Assembly: GCA_900696645.1 (NCBI GenBank)
Contig: CAADGV010000023.1
Span: forward strand, 1-64,000
Source: an uncultured Chlorobiota bacterium
GTDB lineage: Bacteria; Bacteroidota; Ignavibacteria; UBA10030; UBA6906
Direction of reading: 5' to 3'
DNA length: 64,000 nt
Shown: piece after piece, positions 10,001-16,353 of the stretch
Numbering within the stretch: position 1 is the first letter of the stretch
Layout of the letters: each line of letters begins with the position of its first letter
Notes under the pieces: generated by a model
Database searches by the model: none
Seen by the model: the letters and a program-made list of their open reading frames with translations, nothing else
Told to the model about the DNA's origin: nothing
Translations under genes and position numbers: made by a program

Positions 10001-10296
10001 TCAGCGTGCAGGGATCCGGTTCGACGATACCGGCTACGTTCTCTCTCGATCAGAATTATCCAAACCCGTTCAATCCGGCCACGACCATCAAGTTTGGGAT
10101 CCCGACTTTCAGTTTTGTGACACTGAAAGTGTATGATCTTCTCGGAAAAGAAGTTGCCACACTTGTGCACGAGCCGTTGAACGCCGGGGGCTATACGGTC
10201 GAATTCAATGCCGGTGGTTTGGCGAGCGGTGTCTATTTCTACAGGATACAATCGGGTTCGTTTTCAGCCACGAAGAAACTTATGCTTGTCCGCTAA
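7030..10296 (+). CDS. Secreted two-HKD phospholipase D-like protein with OB-fold and FnIII domains and T9SS tail
   Basis: A 1088-residue secreted protein with signal peptide (MKFPLYVLLCIVTLVSFSSAQ). In order: an N-terminal beta-rich domain (~25-215) of a kind seen in secreted nucleases; a DUF5689/OB-like domain (~350-545, IQDNSGGMAIFGS); a fibronectin-III domain (~550-635); and a PLD module (~640-985). The PLD module has two HxK(x4)D motifs, H748-K750-D755 and H925... region H924-K926-D931, each followed by the usual GSxN-type segment (TGSWNPT, TGSHNWS). Both catalytic halves are thus intact. The C-terminal T9SS sorting domain (NYPNPFNPATTIKF) directs it outside. PLD superfamily members cleave phosphodiesters. 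Secreted OB-fold/PLD architecture suggests an extracellular nuclease or phospholipase, but the substrate is undetermined. Confidence 0.88.
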   Translation: MKFPLYVLLCIVTLVSFSSAQTNPTPHVLSGGNYTFTSWDASSPAGSYPLNMRFHRGPSQDPGLTAEPNADYTGAYNGTSGSRMNGLGTDGFSWRNIGTEGNLGAAVLALNTTGLSNIYVSWTGGTVAIDATTREYRIRLQYRVGTGGSFADVPGPIEYTSTAPAGHSQDFGPTLLPAAVNNQPVVQLRWKYYYVTGGNTRPQLRVDNILVQSGQLPGDGTGSAAVVPDTLNGGTTGSMQVIYRRNTQVTVNGLRIVIPPAFSWSRNRTDVSFTNMTAVDTVIGDTISFSNVIFSADSVVVTISNVTSPESTAIYPFVVQSREFAFATVNPIPRVVVFGLPMPIAEMKVNDSLGVPLNINQLITVRGVVTVANEFGGPSYIQDNSGGMAIFGSQFSTAVGIGDEVIVSGIVQPFSGLFEIVNPRLHSIVSIGNVVTPVPVTASQIANDGIGGVEEYEGRLVRVNAATVTGSGVWGANTNYPLIDPTGTTEIRIDNNTNIVGTPIPGGVFDVIGVVGQFKQTPPFIGGYQLMPRFTSDILFTGPIIATFPVETNIQPNSLTVQWETSYNGSSYVRYGLTPSFELGITGTSTPTTNHSVQITSLLPASVYYIQAFSVSGQDTSTATTLIASTASPAQSTGEINAYFSKSANTSLAWFQPANQNQNLAQRLITRINNARRSIDAALYSLSGTPGNDIASALVGAKNRGVRVRVVCEDDTRNSAAYNFIVANGIPLITDRFDPINNGFGLHHNKFFVFDGRSGAAESVWVWTGSWNPTDPGTNADFQNAIEFQDQAMANAFTMEFNEMWGSDTEVPNAAASRFGARKLDNTPHRFVVGGKAVEVYFSPSDRTTSKIIREISNAQYSVGFQLLLITRNDLATALVNRKLAGKKVRGNLDSDSDTGSQFGFLQANGIDVRLKTGVSGLLHHKYAIIDAEDPNWNAITVTGSHNWSNSAENSNNENTVIVRDGNITNQYLQEFAARYLQFGGTDTIRVSVQGSGSTIPATFSLDQNYPNPFNPATTIKFGIPTFSFVTLKVYDLLGKEVATLVHEPLNAGGYTVEFNAGGLASGVYFYRIQSGSFSATKKLMLVR

Positions 10297-10336
10297 GTTG
10301 TAGCGGGGTTCTTTCTCATACTATTGGAGGTTTTGC

Positions 10337-12049
10337 ATGAAGGATTGTGCAAACATCTGGTTCAGCCGGCTGTCGGGACTTTTTGTTCTCATGCTGGTGG
10401 CGGTGGGGGCTTCTGCCCAGAACGGCGTATCTTTGCTTGATACACTGAACCGATCGCATGGCGTTTCGCCGCAAGGCACACGGTACTCGGCATGTTGGGG
10501 CTGGGTTTCCCCTGATGGCCGCGAGTACGCTCTCATTGGCGTCTACACCGGAACCTCCATCATTGACCTGAATGTGTCGCCGATTCGCGAGGTTGCTTTT
10601 GTGCCCGGCCCGACTGCCTCGTATTGCTATCGCGAGATCAAAACGTACAGGCATTATGCATACATCGTTTCTGAAGGCGGCCGCGGCGTGCAGATAGTCG
10701 ATCTCTCGCGCCTGCCCGACACAACAGGGCTTCTCGTCCGCGAATTCAATTATGTGAGTGGCACACGCAACACGCTCACTTCTCACACGGTAACCCTTGC
10801 GGACGGATATCTGTATTTGAACGGATCTAACGGATGGTCACCGTCAGGTATGATCATCTTCTCCCTCAAGAACGATCCCACCAACCCGGAATATGTCGGC
10901 GAATACCAGCCGATGTACATTCACGATTCCTACGTTCGCAATGACACGCTGTACGCCGCTGCCATTTACGGCGGTGGAGGGTTGTACGTTGTAAATATCA
11001 GCAACAAAGCCAATCCGCAACTTATCAGGAAGATTTCCTATACGGGCAGCGGAACGCATCACGCGTGGGCAACAATCGACGGGCGCTACGCGTTGACGAC
11101 GGATGAGATAGGCTCGACTGTTTCCAGTCTGAAGGTGTGGGACATGCAGAATCTCGGAAGCGGCCCGCCGTATACTCCTATTGCGTCATTCACGGCAAAT
11201 CCCTCACGAAAAATTCACAACGTGCACGGCCGCGGCCACTATGCGTATATCTCCCATTATACAGAAGGGATGTACGTGCTGGATATGCGCAACCCGACCT
11301 CGCCCGTTGTTGCGGGTTCTTATGATTCCTATCCCGCTCCCGGCCCCGCCAGCGGCTTCGACGGCTGCTGGGGAGTCTATCCTTATTTTCCTTCGGGGAG
11401 ATGGATTGGATCGGATATGCAGACGGGGTTATATCTTTTCAACTTCAACGGACTCGCGCCACGCCTGCGCTCGCCGCTATTGGCCCCTGCCAACAGCGAT
11501 ACATTCAGTCAGGGTGTTGCAAAGACGTTCCGATGGAGATCGGCAGCAAATCAGGCCGAAGATCCCCACTATTACCAACTGCATATGTGGGGACCGGGAC
11601 TCGACACGCTACTCACGACACGTGATACATCGCTGACAATCACGCCGTTTGCATCGATGCAAAACGGGCAGACGCATCGCTGGCACATTTGGATCAGGGA
11701 TGAATTCACTGATGTTTCGAGCCCTGATACGTTTCAGATTGTGTACAGGGCCGGTAGTTCTTCAACTCCGGCACCTGAAAGGCCTTTGACATTCACACTT
11801 TCGCAGAACTATCCCAACCCGTTCAATCCGGCAACAACGATTGAGTATTCGATTCCCGCAACTTCTCACGTTGAACTTACAGTGTATTCAACTCTCGGCG
11901 AATTGGTGGCCACTCTGGTCAACGAAGTGCAGGCTGCGGGCGTGAAATCGGTTTCATTTGATGCGGGGAACTTGCCGAGCGGCGTCTATCTCTATCGTTT
12001 GCTGGCGGGCGGCAATGCGATACACAAGAGAATGATGATTGTCCGATAG
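10337..12049 (+). CDS. Choice-of-anchor B family (LVIVD-repeat) secreted protein, T9SS sorted
   Basis: 570 residues starting at an ATG with a strong GGAGG 7 nt upstream. After a signal peptide (LFVLMLVAVGASAQ), ~360 residues show choice-of-anchor B/LVIVD features: DGREYALIGVYTGTSIIDL, YAYIVSEGGRGVQIVDLS, and HNVHGRGHYAYISHYTEGMY. These are propeller-like repeats found with various C-terminal anchors. An Ig/FnIII-like domain (~385-475) precedes the T9SS sorting domain (NYPNPFNPATTIEY). The adjacent gene at 12085 is a full-length paralogue, 35 nt downstream, so this is a tandem duplication. The family is named by its anchors; its biochemical role is not known. Confidence 0.88.
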   Translation: MKDCANIWFSRLSGLFVLMLVAVGASAQNGVSLLDTLNRSHGVSPQGTRYSACWGWVSPDGREYALIGVYTGTSIIDLNVSPIREVAFVPGPTASYCYREIKTYRHYAYIVSEGGRGVQIVDLSRLPDTTGLLVREFNYVSGTRNTLTSHTVTLADGYLYLNGSNGWSPSGMIIFSLKNDPTNPEYVGEYQPMYIHDSYVRNDTLYAAAIYGGGGLYVVNISNKANPQLIRKISYTGSGTHHAWATIDGRYALTTDEIGSTVSSLKVWDMQNLGSGPPYTPIASFTANPSRKIHNVHGRGHYAYISHYTEGMYVLDMRNPTSPVVAGSYDSYPAPGPASGFDGCWGVYPYFPSGRWIGSDMQTGLYLFNFNGLAPRLRSPLLAPANSDTFSQGVAKTFRWRSAANQAEDPHYYQLHMWGPGLDTLLTTRDTSLTITPFASMQNGQTHRWHIWIRDEFTDVSSPDTFQIVYRAGSSSTPAPERPLTFTLSQNYPNPFNPATTIEYSIPATSHVELTVYSTLGELVATLVNEVQAAGVKSVSFDAGNLPSGVYLYRLLAGGNAIHKRMMIVR

Positions 12050-12084
12050 TTGCAAACTGTTCTTCCAACAACAAAGGGAAAGCC

Positions 12085-13788
12085 TTGAAATCACCTTTCT
12101 TCTTCGTCGTGGCATTGGCATGCCTTTCCGGCAGTGCCTTTGCCCAGCCAACACATCTCGATACATTACGACATCTAAATGTCAAGAACGGTGGAGGGTA
12201 CTCCGCTATCTGGGGGTATACAGCCCCTGACGGGCGCGAGTATGCCTTGCTTGCGTGCAACGGAAGCAGCGGCAGGCCGCCGGGGACATCAATTATTGAT
12301 ATTACCGTCGATAACAATCCGCAAGAAGTGGCATTCATTTCCGGGCCTGCCAGCGGATGGCGTGAGATGAAAACCTACAAACACTATGCGTACGTTGTTT
12401 CGGAGGCGGGAGGCGGCACACAGATCATAGACCTCTCGCAACTGCCCGATACGGCCAGACTCGTCAATTCATTCACGTACGTTCATCCCGACACTCTCAC
12501 CAAAAATACTGCAAAGGCGCATACAATTTCCATTCACGGCGATTTTATGTATCTGAACGGTTGCGCCAATTGGGGATCGCGTGACCAACGAGGAATGGTG
12601 ATTTTCCGATTAAGCCATGATCCGGTCAATCCTACGTATGCCGGGGAGTACAGTCCGTTGTATGTTCATGACAGTTATGTTTTGGATGATACCATCTATG
12701 CGTCGGCAGTGTACAGCAACGGCGGGCTCTTCATTGCGGATGCGACAAACAAATCGAATATACAAACCATTGGCAAGATTACGTATTCCGGCTCGGGAAC
12801 ACACAACGCTTGGGTGACAAGAGACAAGCGGTATGTCATCACCACGGACGAAATAGGCACGACTCCCAAAACGCTCAAGATTTGGGACAGGTCGAATCTT
12901 CCGGCCATTCCTTCGGCTCCTGCAGCAACGTTCACTGCTACGCCATCAGACATCGTTCACAATATTACAATTCGGGGCGACTATGCGTACGTGGCATGGT
13001 ACACCGCCGGGGTTCGGGTAGTCAATCTTGCTAATCCCGCCTCGCCTCTTGATGCAGGCGGCTTTGATACTTCGACGCAACCGCCCGGGAATTACGCCGG
13101 TGTGTGGGGTGTGTACCCGTATTTTCCCTCGGGGAAGATTGTCGCCAGCGATATGCAGAACGGTTTGTGGGTGTTCCGGTTCAGCGACCTTGCGCCGAGA
13201 CTCCCCGTTCACCTTTCGTCTCCGGCAAATAACGATACCGTACGCGTCCAGAACACAATCCAGTTTCGATGGAACAAAACTGCCGACTTAAACAAGGATC
13301 CGCATTGGTACGAGATTCATCTTGCCGGAGCGGGGGGACTCGACACGACGTGGCGGGCAACCGACAGTGTTACGTCGTTCACGAACAGTGCAGTATTGCA
13401 GAACGGCCAGCAATATACGTGGAGCGTGACTGTTCGTGATGAGTGGAACACAACGGCCAGCGTAGATACGTTCCGTTTCTACTATGCAACACCGACAAGT
13501 GTCGGGCAGGCGACCGACGTACCTCTCGCTTTCGGCCTCGACCAGAACTACCCCAATCCCTTCAATCCCTCGACAATAATCGATTTTCGGTTGCCGCAAT
13601 CGGGCCCTGCATCGCTGAAGGTTTATGATATTCTGGGCAAGGAAGTGGCGACGATCGTCAATGAGAATCTTCCGGCCGGATTCTACAAACGAACATTCAA
13701 TGCGGCCGGACTTGCAAGCAGCGTGTATATTTATCGGCTTCAATCGGGCGGCAAGTCGGAGGTAAAGAGAATGATTCTCGTCAGGTAA
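12085..13788 (+). CDS. Choice-of-anchor B family (LVIVD-repeat) secreted protein, paralogue of upstream gene
   Basis: 567 residues with the same architecture as the preceding gene: signal peptide (FFFVVALACLSGSAFAQ), LVIVD/choice-of-anchor-B repeats (DGREYALLACN, YAYVVSEAGGGTQIIDLS, WGVYPYFPSGKIVASDMQ), an Ig-like domain and a T9SS sorting domain (NYPNPFNPSTIIDF). The start is a TTG with AAAGGGA upstream; no ATG lies nearby in frame. The two copies share motif order and many exact segments but differ in most positions, so the duplication is not recent. Compared with the first copy it has a longer insert near the N-terminus (LLACNGSSGRPPGTS). A terminator follows. Confidence 0.87.
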   Translation: MKSPFFFVVALACLSGSAFAQPTHLDTLRHLNVKNGGGYSAIWGYTAPDGREYALLACNGSSGRPPGTSIIDITVDNNPQEVAFISGPASGWREMKTYKHYAYVVSEAGGGTQIIDLSQLPDTARLVNSFTYVHPDTLTKNTAKAHTISIHGDFMYLNGCANWGSRDQRGMVIFRLSHDPVNPTYAGEYSPLYVHDSYVLDDTIYASAVYSNGGLFIADATNKSNIQTIGKITYSGSGTHNAWVTRDKRYVITTDEIGTTPKTLKIWDRSNLPAIPSAPAATFTATPSDIVHNITIRGDYAYVAWYTAGVRVVNLANPASPLDAGGFDTSTQPPGNYAGVWGVYPYFPSGKIVASDMQNGLWVFRFSDLAPRLPVHLSSPANNDTVRVQNTIQFRWNKTADLNKDPHWYEIHLAGAGGLDTTWRATDSVTSFTNSAVLQNGQQYTWSVTVRDEWNTTASVDTFRFYYATPTSVGQATDVPLAFGLDQNYPNPFNPSTIIDFRLPQSGPASLKVYDILGKEVATIVNENLPAGFYKRTFNAAGLASSVYIYRLQSGGKSEVKRMILVR

Positions 13789-13810
13789 GTTCAAACCGGA
13801 TATGATTGGC

Positions 13811-13845
13811 AAACGGGCGGTTCCGCACCGGGACTGCCCGTTTTT
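13811..13845 (+). terminator. Rho-independent terminator after paralogue pair
   Basis: AAACGGGCGG (13811-13820) pairs with CTGCCCGTTT (13833-13842, one G-U pair) and runs into a T tract (13841-13845). It closes the secreted-protein region. Confidence 0.8.
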
Positions 13846-13919
13846 CGCTTGTGAAGGTTGATTTTCAGAGAAGGGTTCATTATTGTGGAGGGAGTCTAAT
13901 CCCGTCTGAAACTCATCCT

Positions 13920-14462
13920 ATGCACACCTACACCAGGGAGGAAATACGGCGCTGCTTTTCTTCTTCGGAGGATTTTAACGAGATTTTCGATGCGTTTGAG
14001 TCGGCTATTGGACAACGGATAGCAGACATTGAACTCTACCGGCTTCTGTTCTGGAACCACTCACTGACCCCGGATGAAGTCCGCCTGTTCGGCGAGAAAC
14101 TCGCCGGCGAATTCCCTGAAATTGCGTACGACATTTTTCTCTGGCTTGCCACGATTTTTGAAGCCACAACCTCCACAAACGACAACTACGAATTGGCATT
14201 TCATTATTTTCAGAAGGCTGCGCAGGCCCGTCCGTCCGAGCCCGACCCCTATCTTGATGCATGCGATTGCTACGAACCCGACCTCAATATTCCCCCTTTG
14301 TCCTCCATTATCGAATTCGTGAACAGGGGAGTTGAAAACGTAATTCACCCTTCGCTGCTCTACAAACGTCTTGCCCGGTTGTACGAGCTGGCAGGTGAAG
14401 ATGAAGAAGCCGAGTCCTGCCGAAGGAAAGCTGAAGCGCTTGACACATCGCCCGACGCATGA
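13920..14462 (+). CDS. Small TPR-like cytoplasmic protein, function unknown
   Basis: 180 residues with no signal peptide or membrane segment. The helical composition, paired aromatic/Ala patterns (YELAFHYFQKAAQARP, YKRLARLYELAGEDEEAESC) and a 34-residue-like period suggest one to three TPR units in the C-terminal half. These usually mediate protein contacts. The start is uncertain: this ATG has no close Shine-Dalgarno sequence (GGAGGGAG lies ~25 nt upstream), and an in-frame ATG at 13806 would overlap the terminator. Its stop overlaps the start of the EamA transporter gene (ATGA), so the two are translationally coupled. Confidence 0.7.
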   Translation: MHTYTREEIRRCFSSSEDFNEIFDAFESAIGQRIADIELYRLLFWNHSLTPDEVRLFGEKLAGEFPEIAYDIFLWLATIFEATTSTNDNYELAFHYFQKAAQARPSEPDPYLDACDCYEPDLNIPPLSSIIEFVNRGVENVIHPSLLYKRLARLYELAGEDEEAESCRRKAEALDTSPDA

Positions 14463-15370
14463 AAGATCTCAAGGGGTACCTGATGATTATCGGAGCGGCG
14501 TGTTTCTGGGGAGCAGCCGCAACGCTTGCAAAGTTCCTCCTGAACCAGCAATTGGATGCTGTATTGCTTGCACAGGCTCGTGCATCGTTCTCGTGCATGG
14601 TGATGTTCGTTGCCCTCTTCCTGTTTTCGAGGCAGCATTTGCGGATTCGCTTTTCTGATTTCGGGCGGTTTGCCTTGCTGGGTGTTGCGGGCTTAGCCGG
14701 AGCCAATCTGACATATTACATCACAATCAGGGAAAGTACTGTCGGGACGGCAATCACGATTCAATACACAGCACCCCTGTTTGTCATGGCGTATGAAGTA
14801 TGGCGGAAGGAAGAGAAATTCACAACTCTCAAGTTGGTTGCGGCAATTCTGTCGTTGCTCGGATGCTTCCTTGCCGTGACAGGTCTCGAGCTTTCCACTA
14901 TGCGCATTTCACGTCTCGGTGTGTTTACCGGTATCGGCTCCATCATAACGTTTTCGATTCTCACAATCGTGACTCGGCATCTTCTTGTACAGTACAGCGT
15001 TCTGAGTGTCACATTCTACAGCATTGCATTTGCTTCACTCTTCTGGCTTTTCATCAATCCGCCATGGGTTGTGGCTGCTCAAAGTCCTGACGCTGAAACG
15101 TGGGGAGTTCTGTTCATTCTCGCGATGGTATCTGTCTTGATTCCGAATCTTCTCTTTTCTGGAGGACTGCGGTACATCGTTCCTTCCCGGGCAGTCATCA
15201 CAAGCACACTTGAACCCGTTGTGGCAATCGGAACGGCGGCCGTTGTTTTGGGAGAATTGCTGAGCGGAGTCCAGACTGCAGGCGCATTTCTCGTCATCTG
15301 TGCGATCATTCTTCTTCAAATCCGGAGGGAGAATGCCGCCCTTGCGGAACCACAACCGGTACGGGAATAA
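14459..15370 (+). CDS. EamA/DMT-family membrane exporter
   Basis: 303 residues with ten predicted membrane helices in two homologous halves, the EamA arrangement of the drug/metabolite transporter superfamily. The first helix carries GAACFWGAAATLAKF, and the loop before helix 4 has TIRESTVGTAITIQYTAPLF, a typical EamA stretch. The second half repeats it with SRAVITSTLEPVVAIGTAAV. Such proteins export amino acids or other small metabolites; the substrate cannot be told from sequence. The start overlaps the previous gene's stop, and the trmH start follows 3 nt after the stop, giving a three-gene operon. Confidence 0.9.
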   Translation: MKDLKGYLMIIGAACFWGAAATLAKFLLNQQLDAVLLAQARASFSCMVMFVALFLFSRQHLRIRFSDFGRFALLGVAGLAGANLTYYITIRESTVGTAITIQYTAPLFVMAYEVWRKEEKFTTLKLVAAILSLLGCFLAVTGLELSTMRISRLGVFTGIGSIITFSILTIVTRHLLVQYSVLSVTFYSIAFASLFWLFINPPWVVAAQSPDAETWGVLFILAMVSVLIPNLLFSGGLRYIVPSRAVITSTLEPVVAIGTAAVVLGELLSGVQTAGAFLVICAIILLQIRRENAALAEPQPVRE

Positions 15371-15373
15371 CTC

Positions 15374-15958
15374 ATGCCGCGAAGCGAACGTCGAATTCAG
15401 AAAATCAATCACGTGTTGCGTCATCGTCAACCGGATTTGACTGTTGTGATGGAGAACATTCATGATCCGCACAACGTCAGCGCCGTGTTCCGCTCGTGCG
15501 ATGCCGTAGGCGTCAAGCGCGTTGAACTTCTGTACAACGTAGAGAGGTTTCCCCGCATCGGGAAGAAAAGCTCGTCCAGCGCCAACAAATGGCTCGAGCG
15601 GCGGAAGCATACATCGGTTGATGAATGCTACAGCACGCTTCGTTCGGAAGGTTTCAAAATCTATGCAACACATCTTGTGACAGAGGGAATGAGTTTGTAC
15701 GATCTCGATTTGACGCAGAAAGTTGCCCTTGTGTTCGGTAACGAGCATCGGGGCCTCAGCGATGAGGCTGCCGCAAAGGCAGACTGCAATTTTGTCATTC
15801 CGATGGTGGGGATGATTCAAAGCCTGAATATCTCCGTCGCCTGCGCGGTGTGTTTGTACGAAGCGCTGCGGCAACGTATTCTTGCTGGCGCATTTGCATC
15901 TCCCAAAATTCGGGCGAAAGATCTCGAAGACCTCACCGCCGAATGGCTGAAACTCTGA
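15374..15958 (+). CDS. trmH: TrmH-like tRNA 2'-O-ribose methyltransferase (SPOUT)
   Basis: 194 residues covering the whole SPOUT fold. Motif 1 is MENIHDPHNVSAVFRSCDAV with the catalytic Arg, motif 2 is VALVFGNEHRGLS, and motif 3 is IPMVGMIQSLNISVACAVCL, which forms the AdoMet-binding knot. This combination matches TrmH, which methylates the 2'-OH of G18 in the tRNA D-loop. Absence of an N-terminal substrate-binding domain separates it from RlmB-type 23S rRNA enzymes, and the short C-terminal helix is as in TrmH. A related SpoU-family specificity cannot be excluded. It is the last gene of the operon from ~13.9 kb. Confidence 0.88.
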   Translation: MPRSERRIQKINHVLRHRQPDLTVVMENIHDPHNVSAVFRSCDAVGVKRVELLYNVERFPRIGKKSSSSANKWLERRKHTSVDECYSTLRSEGFKIYATHLVTEGMSLYDLDLTQKVALVFGNEHRGLSDEAAAKADCNFVIPMVGMIQSLNISVACAVCLYEALRQRILAGAFASPKIRAKDLEDLTAEWLKL

Positions 15959-15987
15959 TCGCGCAGGCAAACTCTTTCCACTTCTTC

Positions 15988-16016
15988 TTGCAAACTCATG
16001 GAGTGATTGCTATATT
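15988..16016 (+). promoter_or_regulatory. Promoter-like pair TTGCAA-17-TATATT
   Basis: TTGCAA (15988-15993) and TATATT (16011-16016), 17 nt apart, lie between trmH and the small membrane-protein gene. This is the recurrent pattern of the window. Confidence 0.55.
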
Positions 16017-16091
16017 CTTGTGGACTTGAAAGAAACAAACACCTCCGTTTTTCGTACGACCTTTAGCTTTCTTCCCCTATCGAACTTCAGA

Positions 16092-16238
16092 ATGGATTCC
16101 GGCTACATCGATTTCTTCAGAGACAATCTTCTGCTTATTGCGCTGATCGCGTTCGGCATATTTGGCTATTTCGTTCTTCTTATCAGAAAGCGGAGGAAGC
16201 AGGAATTTCTCCATCGGAAAGAAGAAGAGAAGAAATAG
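16092..16238 (+). CDS. Small single-pass membrane protein, 48 aa
   Basis: The frame from ATG 16092 to TAG encodes 48 residues: a short N-terminus, one hydrophobic helix (LLLIALIAFGIFGYFVLLI) and a strongly basic then mixed-charge tail (RKRRKQEF...KEEEKK). The positive-inside rule predicts a cytoplasmic C-terminus. A GTG in frame at 16020 would add 24 residues, but it lies only four bases past the predicted -10 box. No homologue is recognised. The layout resembles small assembly or CcoQ-like subunits, but no such partner is nearby. It sits behind a good promoter candidate, which supports expression. Confidence 0.45.
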   Translation: MDSGYIDFFRDNLLLIALIAFGIFGYFVLLIRKRRKQEFLHRKEEEKK

Positions 16239-16271
16239 TATCCCGCTCCGCTTCGCCTCACACCGCTCTCC

Positions 16272-16300
16272 TTGTAAATTCCTCTCGTTTTGGGTATCAT
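16272..16300 (+). promoter_or_regulatory. Promoter-like pair TTGTAA-17-TATCAT
   Basis: TTGTAA (16272-16277) and TATCAT (16295-16300) are 17 nt apart and end 53 nt upstream of the dsbD ATG. Confidence 0.45.
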
Positions 16301-16353
16301 TATGTACAGAATAGCCTTGTCTTTCGATATGTTTTTCAATTATTGGCTCTGAA

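Noticed and set aside
15035-15970. 311-codon minus-strand open frame
   Set aside because: It is antisense to the EamA exporter and trmH, both with clear motifs, and has a high Cys/His/Arg mix typical of an antisense frame.
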